From Microbacterium sp. H83 (lineage in GTDB: Bacteria; Actinomycetota; Actinomycetes; Actinomycetales; Microbacteriaceae), in the NCBI RefSeq assembly GCF_001650405.1, contig NZ_LWCU01000007.1:26979-90978 (forward strand): a stretch of 64,000 bases of DNA, given 5' to 3'. This document shows positions 53,761-63,057 of the stretch, in pieces. The notes under the pieces are model-generated. The model ran no database searches. It was not told where the DNA came from and saw only the letters and a program-made list of their open reading frames with translations. Position numbers and translations under genes: made by a program. The first letter of the stretch is position 1. Every line of letters begins with the position of its first letter.

Positions 53761-53785
53761 GCATCCGTCTTACTCCCACGGATGC
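53761..53785. other. Short inverted repeat upstream of the MFS gene
   Basis: GCATCCGT (53761-53768) and ACGGATGC (53778-53785) around nine bases, 35 bp upstream of the MFS start. It could be an operator or just two copies of the abundant GCATCC word. Confidence 0.35.
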
Positions 53786-53857
53786 TCTCGCGCATCGCCT
53801 TGACGGCGGCCCGCGCCGCGCGCTAGTCCGCGCCGACCGAGCACCGGCCGTTGGCGA

Positions 53858-54991
53858 TCAGCTCTCGACGTGCCGCTCGTCGGGACCGTCGTAGTGCGAG
53901 AGCGGACGGATCAGCGCGTTCGCTCCGGCCTGCTCGATCACATGCGCGGTCCACCCCGTCACCCGCGCCGCGACGAAGAGCGGCGTGAACGTGAGCGTGT
54001 CGAAGCCGATGAGGTTGTACGCCGGCCCCGACGGGTAGTCGAGGTTCGGGTAGATGCCCTTGCGCTCGACGAACTCCGACTCGAGGGCGTCGTAGAGCGC
54101 CGCGACCTCGGGCCTGTCGTAGTGCTCGACCAGGGTGTCGAGCGCCGCCTTCATGGTCGGCACCCGCGAGTCGCCCTTCTTGTACACGCGGTGCCCGAAG
54201 CCCATGATCTTGCGCTTCTCGGCGAGGGCCTTGTCGAGCCAGGGCACGACGTTCGACGCCTCGCCGATCTCGTCGAAGATGTGCAGCACGGCCTCGTTGG
54301 CGCCGCCGTGAAGCGGGCCCTTGAGCGCGCCGATCGCACCGACGACGGCCGAGTACAGGTCACTGAGCGTCGAGGTGATCACGCGGGCCGTGAACGTCGA
54401 GGCGTTGAACGAGTGCTCGGCGTAAAGAATCATCGACCGGTTGAAGGCGTCGACCACGACCGGATCGGCCTCCTCGCCGAACGTCATCCAGAGGAAGTTC
54501 GCCGAGTAGTCCAGGTCGTCGCGCGGCTCGATGAGCTCCTGCCCCCGGCGGCGACGCTGCCCGTAGGCGACGATCGCGGGAAGGGCGGCGAAGAGGCGGA
54601 TGCTGCGCTCGAGGTTCTCCTCGGGGCTGCCCCCGGCATCCAGCACCGAGCCGCCGGCGCCGGGATCGGACGCGCCGATCAGGCTGACGGCCGTGCGGAT
54701 CTCGTCCATCGGGTGGGCCTCGAGCGGCACGAGGTCGATCGCCACCTTGACGTTGTCGGCGAGCGCGCGCTGCGGCCGCTCCTGCGCACGAAAGGCCGCG
54801 AGCTCCTCGGGCGTCGGCAGCTCGCCAAGCCACAGCAGGTACGCGACCGCCTCGAACGGCTGGGTGTCGGCGAGCTCCTGCACGGGGTAGCCGCGGTAGA
54901 GCAGGCTGTTCGTCTCGGGGTTGACCTTCGAGATCGCGGTCGTGTCGACGACGACCCCCGCGAGGCCCTTCTTGATGTCCGGCTCGGTCAT
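53858..54991 (-). CDS. prpC: 2-methylcitrate synthase / citrate synthase
   Basis: 377 aa, the short type II-like form. SLLYRGYPVQELADTQPFEA at the N-terminus, LHGGANEAVLHIFDEIG with a catalytic-type His, MGFGHRVYKKGDSRVPTM with the second, and NLIGFDTLTFTPLFVAARVT with the Asp. Position after prpD and prpB marks it as methylcitrate synthase, joining propionyl-CoA with oxaloacetate. The ATG at 54991 has AAGGAG five bases upstream; a GTG two codons earlier overlaps the prpB stop. Last gene of the operon. Confidence 0.94.
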   Translation of the reverse strand: MTEPDIKKGLAGVVVDTTAISKVNPETNSLLYRGYPVQELADTQPFEAVAYLLWLGELPTPEELAAFRAQERPQRALADNVKVAIDLVPLEAHPMDEIRTAVSLIGASDPGAGGSVLDAGGSPEENLERSIRLFAALPAIVAYGQRRRRGQELIEPRDDLDYSANFLWMTFGEEADPVVVDAFNRSMILYAEHSFNASTFTARVITSTLSDLYSAVVGAIGALKGPLHGGANEAVLHIFDEIGEASNVVPWLDKALAEKRKIMGFGHRVYKKGDSRVPTMKAALDTLVEHYDRPEVAALYDALESEFVERKGIYPNLDYPSGPAYNLIGFDTLTFTPLFVAARVTGWTAHVIEQAGANALIRPLSHYDGPDERHVES

Positions 54992-54993
54992 GC

Positions 54994-55896
54994 TCACTCC
55001 TTCGTGATGGTGAAGTTGAAGACGCCCGAGTCGAAGTGGTTGTACGACTCGTAGTCGATGAGGTCGTAGAGATCCGCCCGGTGCTGCATCTCTCCGAGCG
55101 TCGAGATCAGGTGCCCCTCGTCGTTCAGCGTATCGAGTGCCCGGCCCGCCGCGCCCATCGCGATGCGCAGCAGCGACACCGGCCAGATGACCATGTTCAC
55201 GCCCGCGTCGCGCAGCTGATCGACCGAGAAGAGGTCGCTCTTGCCGAACTCGGTCATGTTGGCGAGGATCGGCACGTCGAGAGCATCCGCCATCGCCGCG
55301 AACTCCGAGAGGTCGCGCATCGCCTCGGGGAAGATCGCGTCGGCCCCGGCATCCACGAGTGCCTTCGCCCGATCGATCGCGGCGTCGAGCCCGTCGATCG
55401 CGCGGATGTCGGTGCGCGCCATGATCAGGAAGTTCGGGTCTCGGCGGGCGTCGGCCGCGGCGCGGATGCGCTTGATCGCCGTGTTCTCGTCGACGACGCT
55501 CTTGCCGTCGAGGTGACCGCAGCGCTTCGGGTTGATCTGGTCCTCGATGTGCGTGCCGGCGAGACCGGCGTCCTCGAGCTCCTGGATCGTGCGGGCGACG
55601 TTCATCGGCTCGCCGAAGCCGGTGTCGGCGTCGACGATCGCGGGGATGTCGGTCATGCGGGCGATCTGCTTCGCCCGCCCGGCGACCTCGGTCAGGGTGG
55701 TGAGGCCGATGTCGGGAAGGCCGAGGTCGGCCGACAGCACGGCGCCCGAGATGTAGACGCCGTCGAAGCCCTTCTGCTCGATGAGGCGCGCGCTCAGAGG
55801 GTTGAACGCGCCGGGGAAGCGCAGCAGCTCACCGCTCGCGAGACGCTCACGGAACAGGCGGCGCTTCTCGGCCGGGGTGACGGTCGAGTACAGCAT
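54994..55896 (-). CDS. prpB: Methylisocitrate lyase
   Basis: 300 aa of the isocitrate lyase/PEP mutase superfamily. IPAIVDADTGFGEPMNVART with metal-binding Asp, HIEDQINPKRCGHLDGK with the KRCGH catalytic loop, and MARTDIRAIDG are diagnostic. It splits 2-methylisocitrate to pyruvate and succinate. Its ATG overlaps the prpD stop by one base (TGATG). Confidence 0.96.
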   Translation of the reverse strand: MLYSTVTPAEKRRLFRERLASGELLRFPGAFNPLSARLIEQKGFDGVYISGAVLSADLGLPDIGLTTLTEVAGRAKQIARMTDIPAIVDADTGFGEPMNVARTIQELEDAGLAGTHIEDQINPKRCGHLDGKSVVDENTAIKRIRAAADARRDPNFLIMARTDIRAIDGLDAAIDRAKALVDAGADAIFPEAMRDLSEFAAMADALDVPILANMTEFGKSDLFSVDQLRDAGVNMVIWPVSLLRIAMGAAGRALDTLNDEGHLISTLGEMQHRADLYDLIDYESYNHFDSGVFNFTITKE

Positions 55897-57422
55897 CAGA
55901 ACAGCCCCTTCGGAGCATCCGCACCCTCGAGCAGTCCGGGCTTCACGATGATCGACAGCTCTCCGACCTCGGCCGCCGTGAGCTCGGGCAGCCGCTGGAC
56001 GAGCTCGAGGAAGCGCTCGATCTCGGCGGGCTCGAGCACGGGCTCGGCGAGCAGGCGGAACTTCGCGATGTAGTTCTCGCGGGCGAACGGACGGGCGCCG
56101 AGCGGATGCGCGTCGGCGACGGCGATCTCGTCGACGACGGTCGTGCCGTCGGTCAGTCGGAACTCCACGCGACCGCCGAACGCCTTCACGTCGGGGGCCT
56201 CCGAGTGGTAGCGGCGCGTCCACTCGGCATCCTCAGCCGTCGTGACCTTGTGCCACAGCGCGACGGTGTCCGCGCGGCCGGCGCGCTCCGGCGTGTACGA
56301 GTCGACGTGGTGCCAGCCGCCGTCCTGCAGCGCCACGGCGAAGATGTACGGGATCGAGTGATCGAGTGTCTCGCGCGACGCCGTCGGGTCGTACTTCTGC
56401 GGGTCGTTGGCGCCCGAGCCGATCACGTAGTGCGTGTGGTGGCTGGTGTGCAGCACGATGGCCTCGACGTTCGCGGGGTCGCGCAGGGCGGGGTTCTCGG
56501 TGCCGAGCTTGCGGGCGAGGTCGATCCACGCCTGCGCCTGGTACTCGGCCGAGTGCTCCTTCGTGTACGAGTCGAGGATCGCGCGCTTCGCTTCGCCGGA
56601 TGCCGGCAGCGGCACCTCGTACGCGGCATCCTTGCCGTCGAGCATCCAGGCGATCACGCCGTCCTCGCCCTCGTAGATCGGAGCGGGGCTGGTCTGGCCG
56701 CGCATCGCGCGGTCGACCGCCTCGACCGCCATCTTGCCGGCGAAGGCCGGGGCGTGCGCCTTCCACGTGGAGATCTCGCCCTTGCGGCTCTGCCGGGTCG
56801 CGGTGGTCGTGTGCAGCGCCTGCCCGACCGCCTGGTGGATCGTCTCGACGTCGAGACCGAGCAGCGTGCCGATGCCGGCCGCGGCCGACGGGCCGAGGTG
56901 CGCGACGTGGTCGATCTTGTGCCTGTGCAGGCAGATCGCACGCACGAGGTCCATCTGGATCTCGTATCCGGTCGCGATCGCCCGCACCAGCGCGCGTCCG
57001 TCGGAGCCGACGTGCTGAGCGACCGCGAGGATCGGCGGGATGTTGTCGCCCGGGTGCGAGTACTCCGCCGCGAGGAACGTGTCGTGGTAGTCGAGCTCGC
57101 GCACGGCCACGCCGTTCGCCCAGGCCGCCCACTCGGGGCTCGTGCGGTGGTCGAGCGCCGCACCGAACACGGTGGCTCCGGCCCCGCCGGTCGAGACGGG
57201 GTGGCTGAACGCCTGCGCGCGGGCCGCGTTGATCGGTGCGCGGGTGAGGGATGCCGCGGCGACCGACGCGTTGTCGATGATGCGGTTGACGATCATGTCG
57301 ACCACGGGCTGCTCGACCTCGACCGGGTCGGCAGCGACCTCCGCGATCTTCCAGGCGAGCTGGTCTTCACGGGCGAGGTTCTCGTCGCTGCGGTGCACAC
57401 GGACGTGGTGGGTGACGGTCAT
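55896..57422 (-). CDS. prpD: 2-methylcitrate dehydratase (MmgE/PrpD family)
   Basis: 508 aa. [60 protein letters not shown] and the C-terminal lid are typical of PrpD, an iron-independent dehydratase forming 2-methyl-cis-aconitate. An aconitase would complete the hydration and is not in the window. The ATG at 57422 overlaps the gntR stop (ATGA). Confidence 0.95.
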   Translation of the reverse strand: MTVTHHVRVHRSDENLAREDQLAWKIAEVAADPVEVEQPVVDMIVNRIIDNASVAAASLTRAPINAARAQAFSHPVSTGGAGATVFGAALDHRTSPEWAAWANGVAVRELDYHDTFLAAEYSHPGDNIPPILAVAQHVGSDGRALVRAIATGYEIQMDLVRAICLHRHKIDHVAHLGPSAAAGIGTLLGLDVETIHQAVGQALHTTTATRQSRKGEISTWKAHAPAFAGKMAVEAVDRAMRGQTSPAPIYEGEDGVIAWMLDGKDAAYEVPLPASGEAKRAILDSYTKEHSAEYQAQAWIDLARKLGTENPALRDPANVEAIVLHTSHHTHYVIGSGANDPQKYDPTASRETLDHSIPYIFAVALQDGGWHHVDSYTPERAGRADTVALWHKVTTAEDAEWTRRYHSEAPDVKAFGGRVEFRLTDGTTVVDEIAVADAHPLGARPFARENYIAKFRLLAEPVLEPAEIERFLELVQRLPELTAAEVGELSIIVKPGLLEGADAPKGLF

Positions 57423-58093
57423 GCGGAATGCCCTTCGGGGTTGGCGGTCAGGGAGTCGAGGATGCCGGTGAGGGCGTTGTGCAGGTGGACGTGCGTCGCG
57501 TGGGCGGCGAGATCGCCGTCGCGGGCGGCGAGGGCCTGGGCGATCGTGCGGTGCTCGGCCGCGGACGCGGCGAGACGGGCGGGCTTGTCGCGCGCCATGC
57601 GGCGGACGCGCACGAGGTGGGTGCGCACGGTGCGCAGCGCCGACGCGATGTAGTCGTTCGCGACGGCGGCGTCGAGGGCGGAATCGAAGCGCGCGATGAG
57701 GGCGTAATAGGCGTCGCGTCCGGCGACGCCGTCGAGGTCGACGTGCGCGAACTCGTCGGCGAGGGCCCCGAAGACGGCGGCGTCGCCGCGCTGGGCGGCA
57801 AGGCGCGCAGACGTCTCCTCGAGCGCGCGGCGGATCTCGAACAGCTCGCGGATGTCGTCGGTATCGAGGTCGGCGACGACCGTGACACGCGGCGACTGCT
57901 GCACGACGAGCCCGTCGGCGGCCAGACGCCGCAGGGCCTCGCGCAGGGGGGTGCGGCTGACGCCGAGGCGGGCGGCCTGCTCGACCTCGGCGAGGACGGT
58001 TCCGGCGGGGAGGGCGCCGGACTGGATGCCGTCGAGCAGCGCCGCATACGCGCGGTCGGACGCGGTGGTCCGTTCCGCTGTGTCGAGGGTCAT
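57419..58093 (-). CDS. GntR/FCD-family regulator of the prp operon
   Basis: 224 aa. N-terminal winged helix ([40 protein letters not shown], residues about 13-75) and a C-terminal all-helical FCD effector domain with its metal-type His/Asp residues ([13 protein letters not shown] and [18 protein letters not shown]). First gene of gntR-prpD-prpB-prpC. TACACT ends six bases before the ATG and sits within a TGTATACA palindrome, consistent with autorepression relieved by a propionate-pathway intermediate. Confidence 0.92.
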   Translation of the reverse strand: MTLDTAERTTASDRAYAALLDGIQSGALPAGTVLAEVEQAARLGVSRTPLREALRRLAADGLVVQQSPRVTVVADLDTDDIRELFEIRRALEETSARLAAQRGDAAVFGALADEFAHVDLDGVAGRDAYYALIARFDSALDAAVANDYIASALRTVRTHLVRVRRMARDKPARLAASAAEHRTIAQALAARDGDLAAHATHVHLHNALTGILDSLTANPEGHSA

Positions 58094-58101
58094 GCCCTCA
58101 G

Positions 58102-58160
58102 TGTATACATAAATCCTTACTCCCGGCCAGACTCGGACCGTGGATGTCGATGCGGTATAC
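58102..58160 (-). promoter_or_regulatory. Two GTATAC sites at the prp operon promoter
   Basis: TGTATACA (58102-58109) overlaps the -10 box TACACT of gntR; a second site, CGGTATACATT, has its GTATAC core at 58155-58160, 52 bp away, about five helical turns. Both are candidate GntR operators. Confidence 0.6.
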
Positions 58161-58228
58161 ATTCACCCAAATCCGTCTCTCGGCCTGCGCGGGTCGAGAT
58201 CGACCCCGCACCCCCCACCGCCCCCGCG

Positions 58229-59221
58229 TCACGCGCGCGGAAGCGCCGCGGCGTCCGGGACCGGCTCGACGAACTCCGCGGGTCTCGGTTCGCCGAGCTT
58301 CACGACGACGACCCCCACGAGCACGAGCACGCCGCCGAGCGCCTGCAGCAGGTCGGGCAGCTGCCCGAGCAGCAGCCAGCCGAACAGCAGCGCGGCGACG
58401 ACCTCGGACAGCGCGACGAACGACGCGAGACGCGACCCCAGCATCCGGGTCGAGGCGATGCCGAGGATGTACGCGAGCGCTGTCGCCACGAGGCCGATCG
58501 CGAGGACCGGCACGAACCACGGCGCCGACCAGTGCGCCGCGCCGAAGCGATAGGCGATGTCATCGGTCGTCCAGGCGAGGGGCAGGATGCCGACGAGTCC
58601 GGCGACCGTCAGGCCGACCGCGCCGAGAAGCAGTCCGCCCCCGGCGAGCGCGATCGGCGGAAGACCGGTGTCCGCCTTGGCGGAGAGCAGGAAGTACGAC
58701 GCGGCGCCGACCATCGCGGCGAGCGCCCAGAGGATGCCGACGACGTTCACCTCGGCTCCGGTGACGATGTCGAGCATGAGCACGAGTCCGACGAAGGCGA
58801 TCGCTGCTCCGAGGATGCTGCGCCGACTCGGCCGCTCTCCGCGGCGGAGCCACAGCCAGAGGATCACGGCGATCGGCGCCGTGTACTCGATGAGCAGGGC
58901 GAGGCCGACGTCCATCACGGCGACCGCCTGGAAGTAGCAGAGCTGCGTCGCGGCGACGGCGAGCAGGCCATAGGCGGCGATCATCCCGGCGTTCCTCCGC
59001 AGCGCGCCCCACCGCCCCCGCAGCGAGAGGATCGCCGGCACGAGCAGCACCAGGGCGGCGACCCACACCCGCACGGTCACGGCCGCACCGGGCGTCCAGC
59101 CGGCGTCGATGAGCCCTCGCGCCCAGGCACCGGACATGGCGAACGAGAAGGCAGCGGCGATCGCGAGCGGCAGCCCGAGGCGCACCCCGTGCGGACGGAT
59201 GTCATCGGTCACTGTGCTCAT
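58229..59221 (-). CDS. EamA/DMT-family exporter
   Basis: 330 aa, ten helices in two EamA repeats (LAIAAAFSFAMSGAWARGLI to ILGAAIAFVGLVLMLDIVTG, then NVVGILWALAAMVGAASYFL to VLVLVGVVVVKLG). RhtA-like exporters of amino acids or metabolites have this build. The ATG at 59221 is divergent from the CGNR gene 39 bp away, with TAGCGT eight bases upstream. Control by the CGNR protein is likely by position. Confidence 0.9.
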   Translation of the reverse strand: MSTVTDDIRPHGVRLGLPLAIAAAFSFAMSGAWARGLIDAGWTPGAAVTVRVWVAALVLLVPAILSLRGRWGALRRNAGMIAAYGLLAVAATQLCYFQAVAVMDVGLALLIEYTAPIAVILWLWLRRGERPSRRSILGAAIAFVGLVLMLDIVTGAEVNVVGILWALAAMVGAASYFLLSAKADTGLPPIALAGGGLLLGAVGLTVAGLVGILPLAWTTDDIAYRFGAAHWSAPWFVPVLAIGLVATALAYILGIASTRMLGSRLASFVALSEVVAALLFGWLLLGQLPDLLQALGGVLVLVGVVVVKLGEPRPAEFVEPVPDAAALPRA

Positions 59222-59248
59222 GGCAAGTGACGCTACTCGCGGAGGATG

Positions 59249-59254
59249 TAAGGT
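59249..59254 (+). promoter_or_regulatory. -10 box TAAGGT of a leaderless start
   Basis: TAAGGT ends six bases before the ATG at 59261. Confidence 0.5.
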
Positions 59255-59260
59255 GTCAAC

Positions 59261-59797
59261 ATGCTTTTCACCGATGACACCGCGGAGGCGCTGCGTGCGG
59301 CGGTCTGGCTGGTGAACTCGGCCGAGGACCCGCAGACCCTCGACACGCTCGCCGACCACGAGGCGTTCCTCACCGAGTTCCCGTACTCCGGCCGCCTCGA
59401 TCGCGACGACGACGAGCTGACGGCGCTGCGCGGCATCCGCCCTCGGCTGCGTCGCATGCTGCTCGGCGACCGCGAGGACATGGCCGACCAGGTCAACGGC
59501 GTCCTCGCCGAGACGACGCTCGCGCCGCGCCTGGTGCGCCACGACGGCGCCGACTGGCACCTGCACGCCGTCGCCGACGATCGCCCACTCGCCGAGCGCG
59601 TGCTGATCGAGACGGCCATGGCGCTCATCGACGTCATCCGTGCCGACGAGGGCTCTCGCATCTCGATCTGCGCCGACGACTCCTGCGAGGCACTCGCCCT
59701 CGACCTGTCACGCAACCGCTCCAAGCGGTACTGCTCGACCACGTGCACGAACCGCAACGCGGTGGCGGCGTACCGGGCGCGCCGCGCACACGAGTGA
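59261..59797 (+). CDS. CGNR zinc-finger (ABATE-domain) regulator
   Basis: 178 aa. The N-terminal ABATE-type domain (AEALRAAVWLVNSAEDPQTL) is followed by the C-terminal zinc finger with Cys residues in ISICADDSCEALALDLSRNR and RYCSTTCTNRNAVAAYRARR; CTNRN takes the place of the name-giving CGNR. It is presumably a DNA-binding regulator, divergent from an EamA exporter. The start is supported by the leaderless-type -10 box. Confidence 0.9.
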   Translation: MLFTDDTAEALRAAVWLVNSAEDPQTLDTLADHEAFLTEFPYSGRLDRDDDELTALRGIRPRLRRMLLGDREDMADQVNGVLAETTLAPRLVRHDGADWHLHAVADDRPLAERVLIETAMALIDVIRADEGSRISICADDSCEALALDLSRNRSKRYCSTTCTNRNAVAAYRARRAHE

Positions 59798-59832
59798 TCC
59801 CGGTCGACGAGGTTCGCTAGCCTCGTCCGATC

Positions 59833-60816
59833 ATGACCTTCCCCTCCCCCTACGACGAGTGGTTCCCCGACGCCGCCTTCGACGGCACCTACGGACGCAC
59901 CCGCGCCGACCTCCACGCGATCGAGCCCGTGCCCGCTCCGTCGGGGTTCGCCGAGCGCTGGTCGCGGTGGCGGGGCGAAGCGCGGGCGACGGATGCCGCA
60001 CCCGTCAGGCTCGCGACGACCTCGGTCGCCGGGCGGCGGGTCTCGCTCATCGAGCATGGCGGGGCCGACGGCGTGCGCCTGCGCGCCTGGGTCGTCGAGC
60101 CCCGAGTCGGCGCACCCCGCGCGGGCATCGTGCACTCCCACGGCTACGGCGGACGTGAGGCGGTCGACCTCGCGCGCGTCCCGGAGGACATGGCGGCGAT
60201 CTTCCCGGTGGCGAGGGGGGTGCCCACGCTGAATCGCGGCGTGGGCGCACCAGAGCCGGTCGAGCAGCACGTGCTCGCGGGCATCGACGATCCCGAGCAG
60301 TACGTCCTGGGACTCTGCGCCCGCGACCTGTGGCTCACCGCCGATGCCCTTGCGGCCCTCGCGGGAGAGCTGCCCCTGTACTACGTCGGCGAGAGCTTCG
60401 GCGGCGGTGTCGGCGCGCTCGCCCTGCCGTGGGACGACCGCTTCGTCGGCGCGACGCTCATCGTGCCGAGCTTCGGACAGTACGACGAGCGACTGTCGGT
60501 GCCGTGCCTCGGCAGCGGCGAGGTCGTGCGGATGCACGTCGCCGAGCACCCCGAGGCCCGGGACACCCTGCGCTGGTTCGACGCGTCGAGTGCTCTGGGT
60601 TTCACGCAGGTGCCGGTGCGCGTCGAAGCGGCGCTCTGGGATCAGTACGTGCCGCCGCAGGGCCAGTTCGGCCTCGCGAACGCGGCTCGACAGCTCGAGC
60701 TCGCGGTGCTGCCTGCGGGTCACGCCGAATACCCCGGAATGGATGCCGTCGTCGCCGCCGCCGTCCGCGACGGCCGCGCCCACCTCGAACGCGCGCTGCG
60801 CGCAGCATCCGCCTGA
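59833..60816 (+). CDS. CE7-like acetylxylan esterase / acyl esterase
   Basis: 327 aa alpha/beta-hydrolase of the AXE1 type. AGIVHSHGYGG forms the oxyanion region, VGESFGGGVGA carries the nucleophilic Ser (about residue 190), DQYVPPQGQFG the Asp and PAGHAEYPGMD the His. CE7 enzymes normally have RGQ and GxSQGG; here ARG and GESFGGG differ, so the acyl substrate may differ too. No signal peptide. It probably deacetylates imported hemicellulose oligosaccharides, given the sugar genes around. Confidence 0.8.
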   Translation: MTFPSPYDEWFPDAAFDGTYGRTRADLHAIEPVPAPSGFAERWSRWRGEARATDAAPVRLATTSVAGRRVSLIEHGGADGVRLRAWVVEPRVGAPRAGIVHSHGYGGREAVDLARVPEDMAAIFPVARGVPTLNRGVGAPEPVEQHVLAGIDDPEQYVLGLCARDLWLTADALAALAGELPLYYVGESFGGGVGALALPWDDRFVGATLIVPSFGQYDERLSVPCLGSGEVVRMHVAEHPEARDTLRWFDASSALGFTQVPVRVEAALWDQYVPPQGQFGLANAARQLELAVLPAGHAEYPGMDAVVAAAVRDGRAHLERALRAASA

Positions 60817-60850
60817 GCATCGCCCCCCGCGCAGACGAGCACTGGACGGC

Positions 60851-60889
60851 ACTTGTCATAACAGGTATGCTCAACCTGTCATTACAGGT
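60851..60889 (+). promoter_or_regulatory. Tandem palindromic operators and -10 box
   Basis: ACTTGTCATAACAGGT (60851-60866) and ACCTGTCATTACAGGT (60874-60889; perfect ACCTGT/ACAGGT arms) lie 23 bp centre to centre. TATGCT (60866-60871), a likely -10 box, sits between them. The TGTCAT/ACA form suits a GntR-type regulator, which is not encoded in the window. Confidence 0.65.
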
Positions 60890-60924
60890 TGCGCAGCGCC
60901 GCAGCATCCGTTCGAGGAGCACCG

Positions 60925-61545
60925 ATGCCCCAGTTCCACACCCCGCCGATCTCTCCGATGGCGATCGCCTTCGACGCCGAGAACCTCACGCTCTCACCCG
61001 AGGGTCCGACGCTCACGCGGCGGATGTCCGACCTGGAGGGGCTCTTCCTCGACGGCGATGCGTGGCAGGCATCCGCGAACGGCGAGAACCCCGTGGTCTA
61101 CACGGTCGTGAGCTCCCCGGTGCCCGAGGTCGACCGCGAGCTGCCGCAGTCGATCACGACGATCATGGCGGGCGACACATCGGGCGAGCTGTGGATGACC
61201 AAGGGTCACCAGCATCCGAACCACCAGGGCGAGATCTACCTCGCGTTGAAGGGGCGCGGCGGGCTGCTCATGTTCGACGGCGAGCGCACCGAGTGGCTCG
61301 ACATGCTGCCGGGGACGATCGGCTACATCCCGCCGGGCTGGGCGCACCGCTCGATCAACGTCGGCGACGAGCCGTACTCGTTCCTCGCCGTGTACCCCGG
61401 TGGCGCGGGCCACGACTACGGCTGGGTGCTCGAGCACGGCATGGGGTCCCGCGCCTACCGCGCGGCGGACGGCGTCGACCTGCGGCCCTACTCGACAGCC
61501 GAGGCGGCCGCACCGACCGCACCCGCCGCACCCGCCGCGGAATAG
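60925..61545 (+). CDS. Cupin-type glucose-6-phosphate isomerase family protein
   Basis: 206 aa. The cupin barrel has the metal-binding motif KGHQHPNHQGEIYLALKGRG (His, His, Glu) and the second motif GYIPPGWAHRSINVGDEP with its His, as in archaeal-type phosphoglucose isomerases. The C-terminal 20 residues are Ala/Pro repeats. GAGGAG precedes the ATG at 60925. First gene of an operon with an FGGY kinase and a 2-hydroxyacid dehydrogenase, so its real substrate may be another sugar phosphate. Confidence 0.88.
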   Translation: MPQFHTPPISPMAIAFDAENLTLSPEGPTLTRRMSDLEGLFLDGDAWQASANGENPVVYTVVSSPVPEVDRELPQSITTIMAGDTSGELWMTKGHQHPNHQGEIYLALKGRGGLLMFDGERTEWLDMLPGTIGYIPPGWAHRSINVGDEPYSFLAVYPGGAGHDYGWVLEHGMGSRAYRAADGVDLRPYSTAEAAAPTAPAAPAAE

Positions 61546-61548
61546 GCT
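61543..61548 (+). promoter_or_regulatory. Possible internal -10 box overlapping a stop codon
   Basis: TAGGCT, whose TAG is the stop of the cupin gene, ends six bases before the kinase ATG at 61555. The same word at the same spacing precedes putA and the lacI gene at 45739. Confidence 0.45.
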
Positions 61549-61554
61549 CCGGCC

Positions 61555-63057
61555 ATGATCATCGCGCACGACCTGGGCACGACCGGCGACAAGGCGTCGC
61601 TGCATCACGACGACGGCCGCCTGGTGACCTCGGTCACGGTGCCGTACCCGGCGCACTTCGCCGCCGGCGGGATCGCCGAGCAGGATCCGGCCGACTGGTG
61701 GGGCGCCGTGGTCAGCGCCACGAGAGACCTCCTCTCCCGATCCGGCGTGGCGCCCGAGACCGTCGTCGGCCTCGTGGTCAGCGGGCAGATGATGGGCACG
61801 GTGCTGCTCGACGCGCACGGCGAACCGGTGCGGCCGGCGATCATCTGGGCCGACACCCGCTCGGGATCCCAGACGCGGATGCTGGAGCAGGCCATCGGCG
61901 CCGACGAGGCGTACCGCGTGCTGGGCCACCGCCTGAACCCGACGTACTCGGTCGAGAAGATCATGTGGGTGCGCGACAACGAGCCCGACGTGTGGTCGCG
62001 CGTGCGGCACTTCTGCGTCGCGAAGGACTACATCGTCTACCGGCTCACCGGCCGACTCGCCACCGAGCGATCGGATGCGTCGGGCACGAACGCCTACGAT
62101 CAGGTCGCCGGCACGTGGTCGGCCCGCGTGCTCGAGGCCGCCGGTCTCGATGCGTCGCTGTTCCCCGAGATCCTCGAATCCACGACGGTGGCGGGGACCC
62201 TCACGACCGAGTCCGCCGATGCGCTGGGCCTGCCCCGGTCGGTGCGCGTGGTCATGGGCGGCGGCGACGGCCCGCTCGCCGCGGTCGGCTCGGGCGTCGT
62301 CGCCCCCGAGGACGGCGCATACGTGTGCCTCGGCACCTCGTCGTGGATCTCGTTCGCGAGCCTCGCACCGCTGCACGACCCGCTCCTGCGCACCATGACC
62401 TTCGACAACGTCGTGCCCGGATCGTTCGTGCCCACCGCGACCATGCAGGCCGGCGGCGCCTCCGTGCAGTGGATCGCCGAGGCGCTCTCGCCCGACCCCG
62501 CCCGTCCCGAGACCGGACGTCTCACCTCCGAGGCGGGCGGCGACCTCGACACCGAGGACCTCTACTTCCTCCCGTACCTCCTCGGCGAGCGCTCGCCCCT
62601 GTGGGATCCGCACGCGCGCGGAGCGTTCGTCGGCATCGGCCGCCACCACACCCGCGCGCACCTCACCCGGGCGGTGCTCGAGGGCGTCGCCTTCAACCTG
62701 CTCACCTGCATCGAGGCGTTCCGAGAGTCGGGCGCCGTGATCGACCGCATCGACGCGGTCGGCGGCGGGGCGCAGAGCGACGTGTGGCTCGGCATCCTCG
62801 CCGACGTGTGGGGCGTGCCGATCCGGCGCCGCACCATCGTCGAGGAGGCGAACAGTCTGGGCGCCGCCGTGACGGGGGCGGTCGGACTGGGACTCGCCGA
62901 CTTCTCCGCCGCACGCGCGCTCAGCGAGGTCACGGCCGAATTCTCGCCGGATGCCGGTCGGCACGCCGTCTACGCGCAGCGTCACGCGCGCTTCGTCGAC
63001 GCATACACGGCGCTCGAGCCCTGGTTCGCCGGCTCGCCGTCGGCGCGGGAGGCGTGA
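61555..63057 (+). CDS. FGGY-family carbohydrate kinase (xylulokinase-like)
   Basis: 500 aa. IIAHDLGTTGDKASLHHDDG is the first phosphate loop, VVGLVVSGQMMGTVLLDAHG and WADTRSGSQ are typical of xylulokinase-like members, and AYVCLGTSSWISFAS and DAVGGGAQSDVWLGILADVW form the nucleotide-binding half. Catalytic-type Asp in GGDGPLAAVGSG. Substrate not deducible; xylulose, erythritol-type or rare pentuloses are possible. It lies between an isomerase and a dehydrogenase gene, overlapping the latter by one base. Confidence 0.9.
   Translation: MIIAHDLGTTGDKASLHHDDGRLVTSVTVPYPAHFAAGGIAEQDPADWWGAVVSATRDLLSRSGVAPETVVGLVVSGQMMGTVLLDAHGEPVRPAIIWADTRSGSQTRMLEQAIGADEAYRVLGHRLNPTYSVEKIMWVRDNEPDVWSRVRHFCVAKDYIVYRLTGRLATERSDASGTNAYDQVAGTWSARVLEAAGLDASLFPEILESTTVAGTLTTESADALGLPRSVRVVMGGGDGPLAAVGSGVVAPEDGAYVCLGTSSWISFASLAPLHDPLLRTMTFDNVVPGSFVPTATMQAGGASVQWIAEALSPDPARPETGRLTSEAGGDLDTEDLYFLPYLLGERSPLWDPHARGAFVGIGRHHTRAHLTRAVLEGVAFNLLTCIEAFRESGAVIDRIDAVGGGAQSDVWLGILADVWGVPIRRRTIVEEANSLGAAVTGAVGLGLADFSAARALSEVTAEFSPDAGRHAVYAQRHARFVDAYTALEPWFAGSPSAREA

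Noticed and set aside
53761..53785. Firm operator call for the MFS gene
   Set aside because: The 8-bp arms are the generally abundant GCATCC word, so the pairing may be chance; kept only as a low-confidence feature.
50079..53894. 1271-codon plus-strand frame across the permease, GH51 and MFS genes
   Set aside because: It overlaps three recognised genes in other frames or strands and has no family signature of its own.
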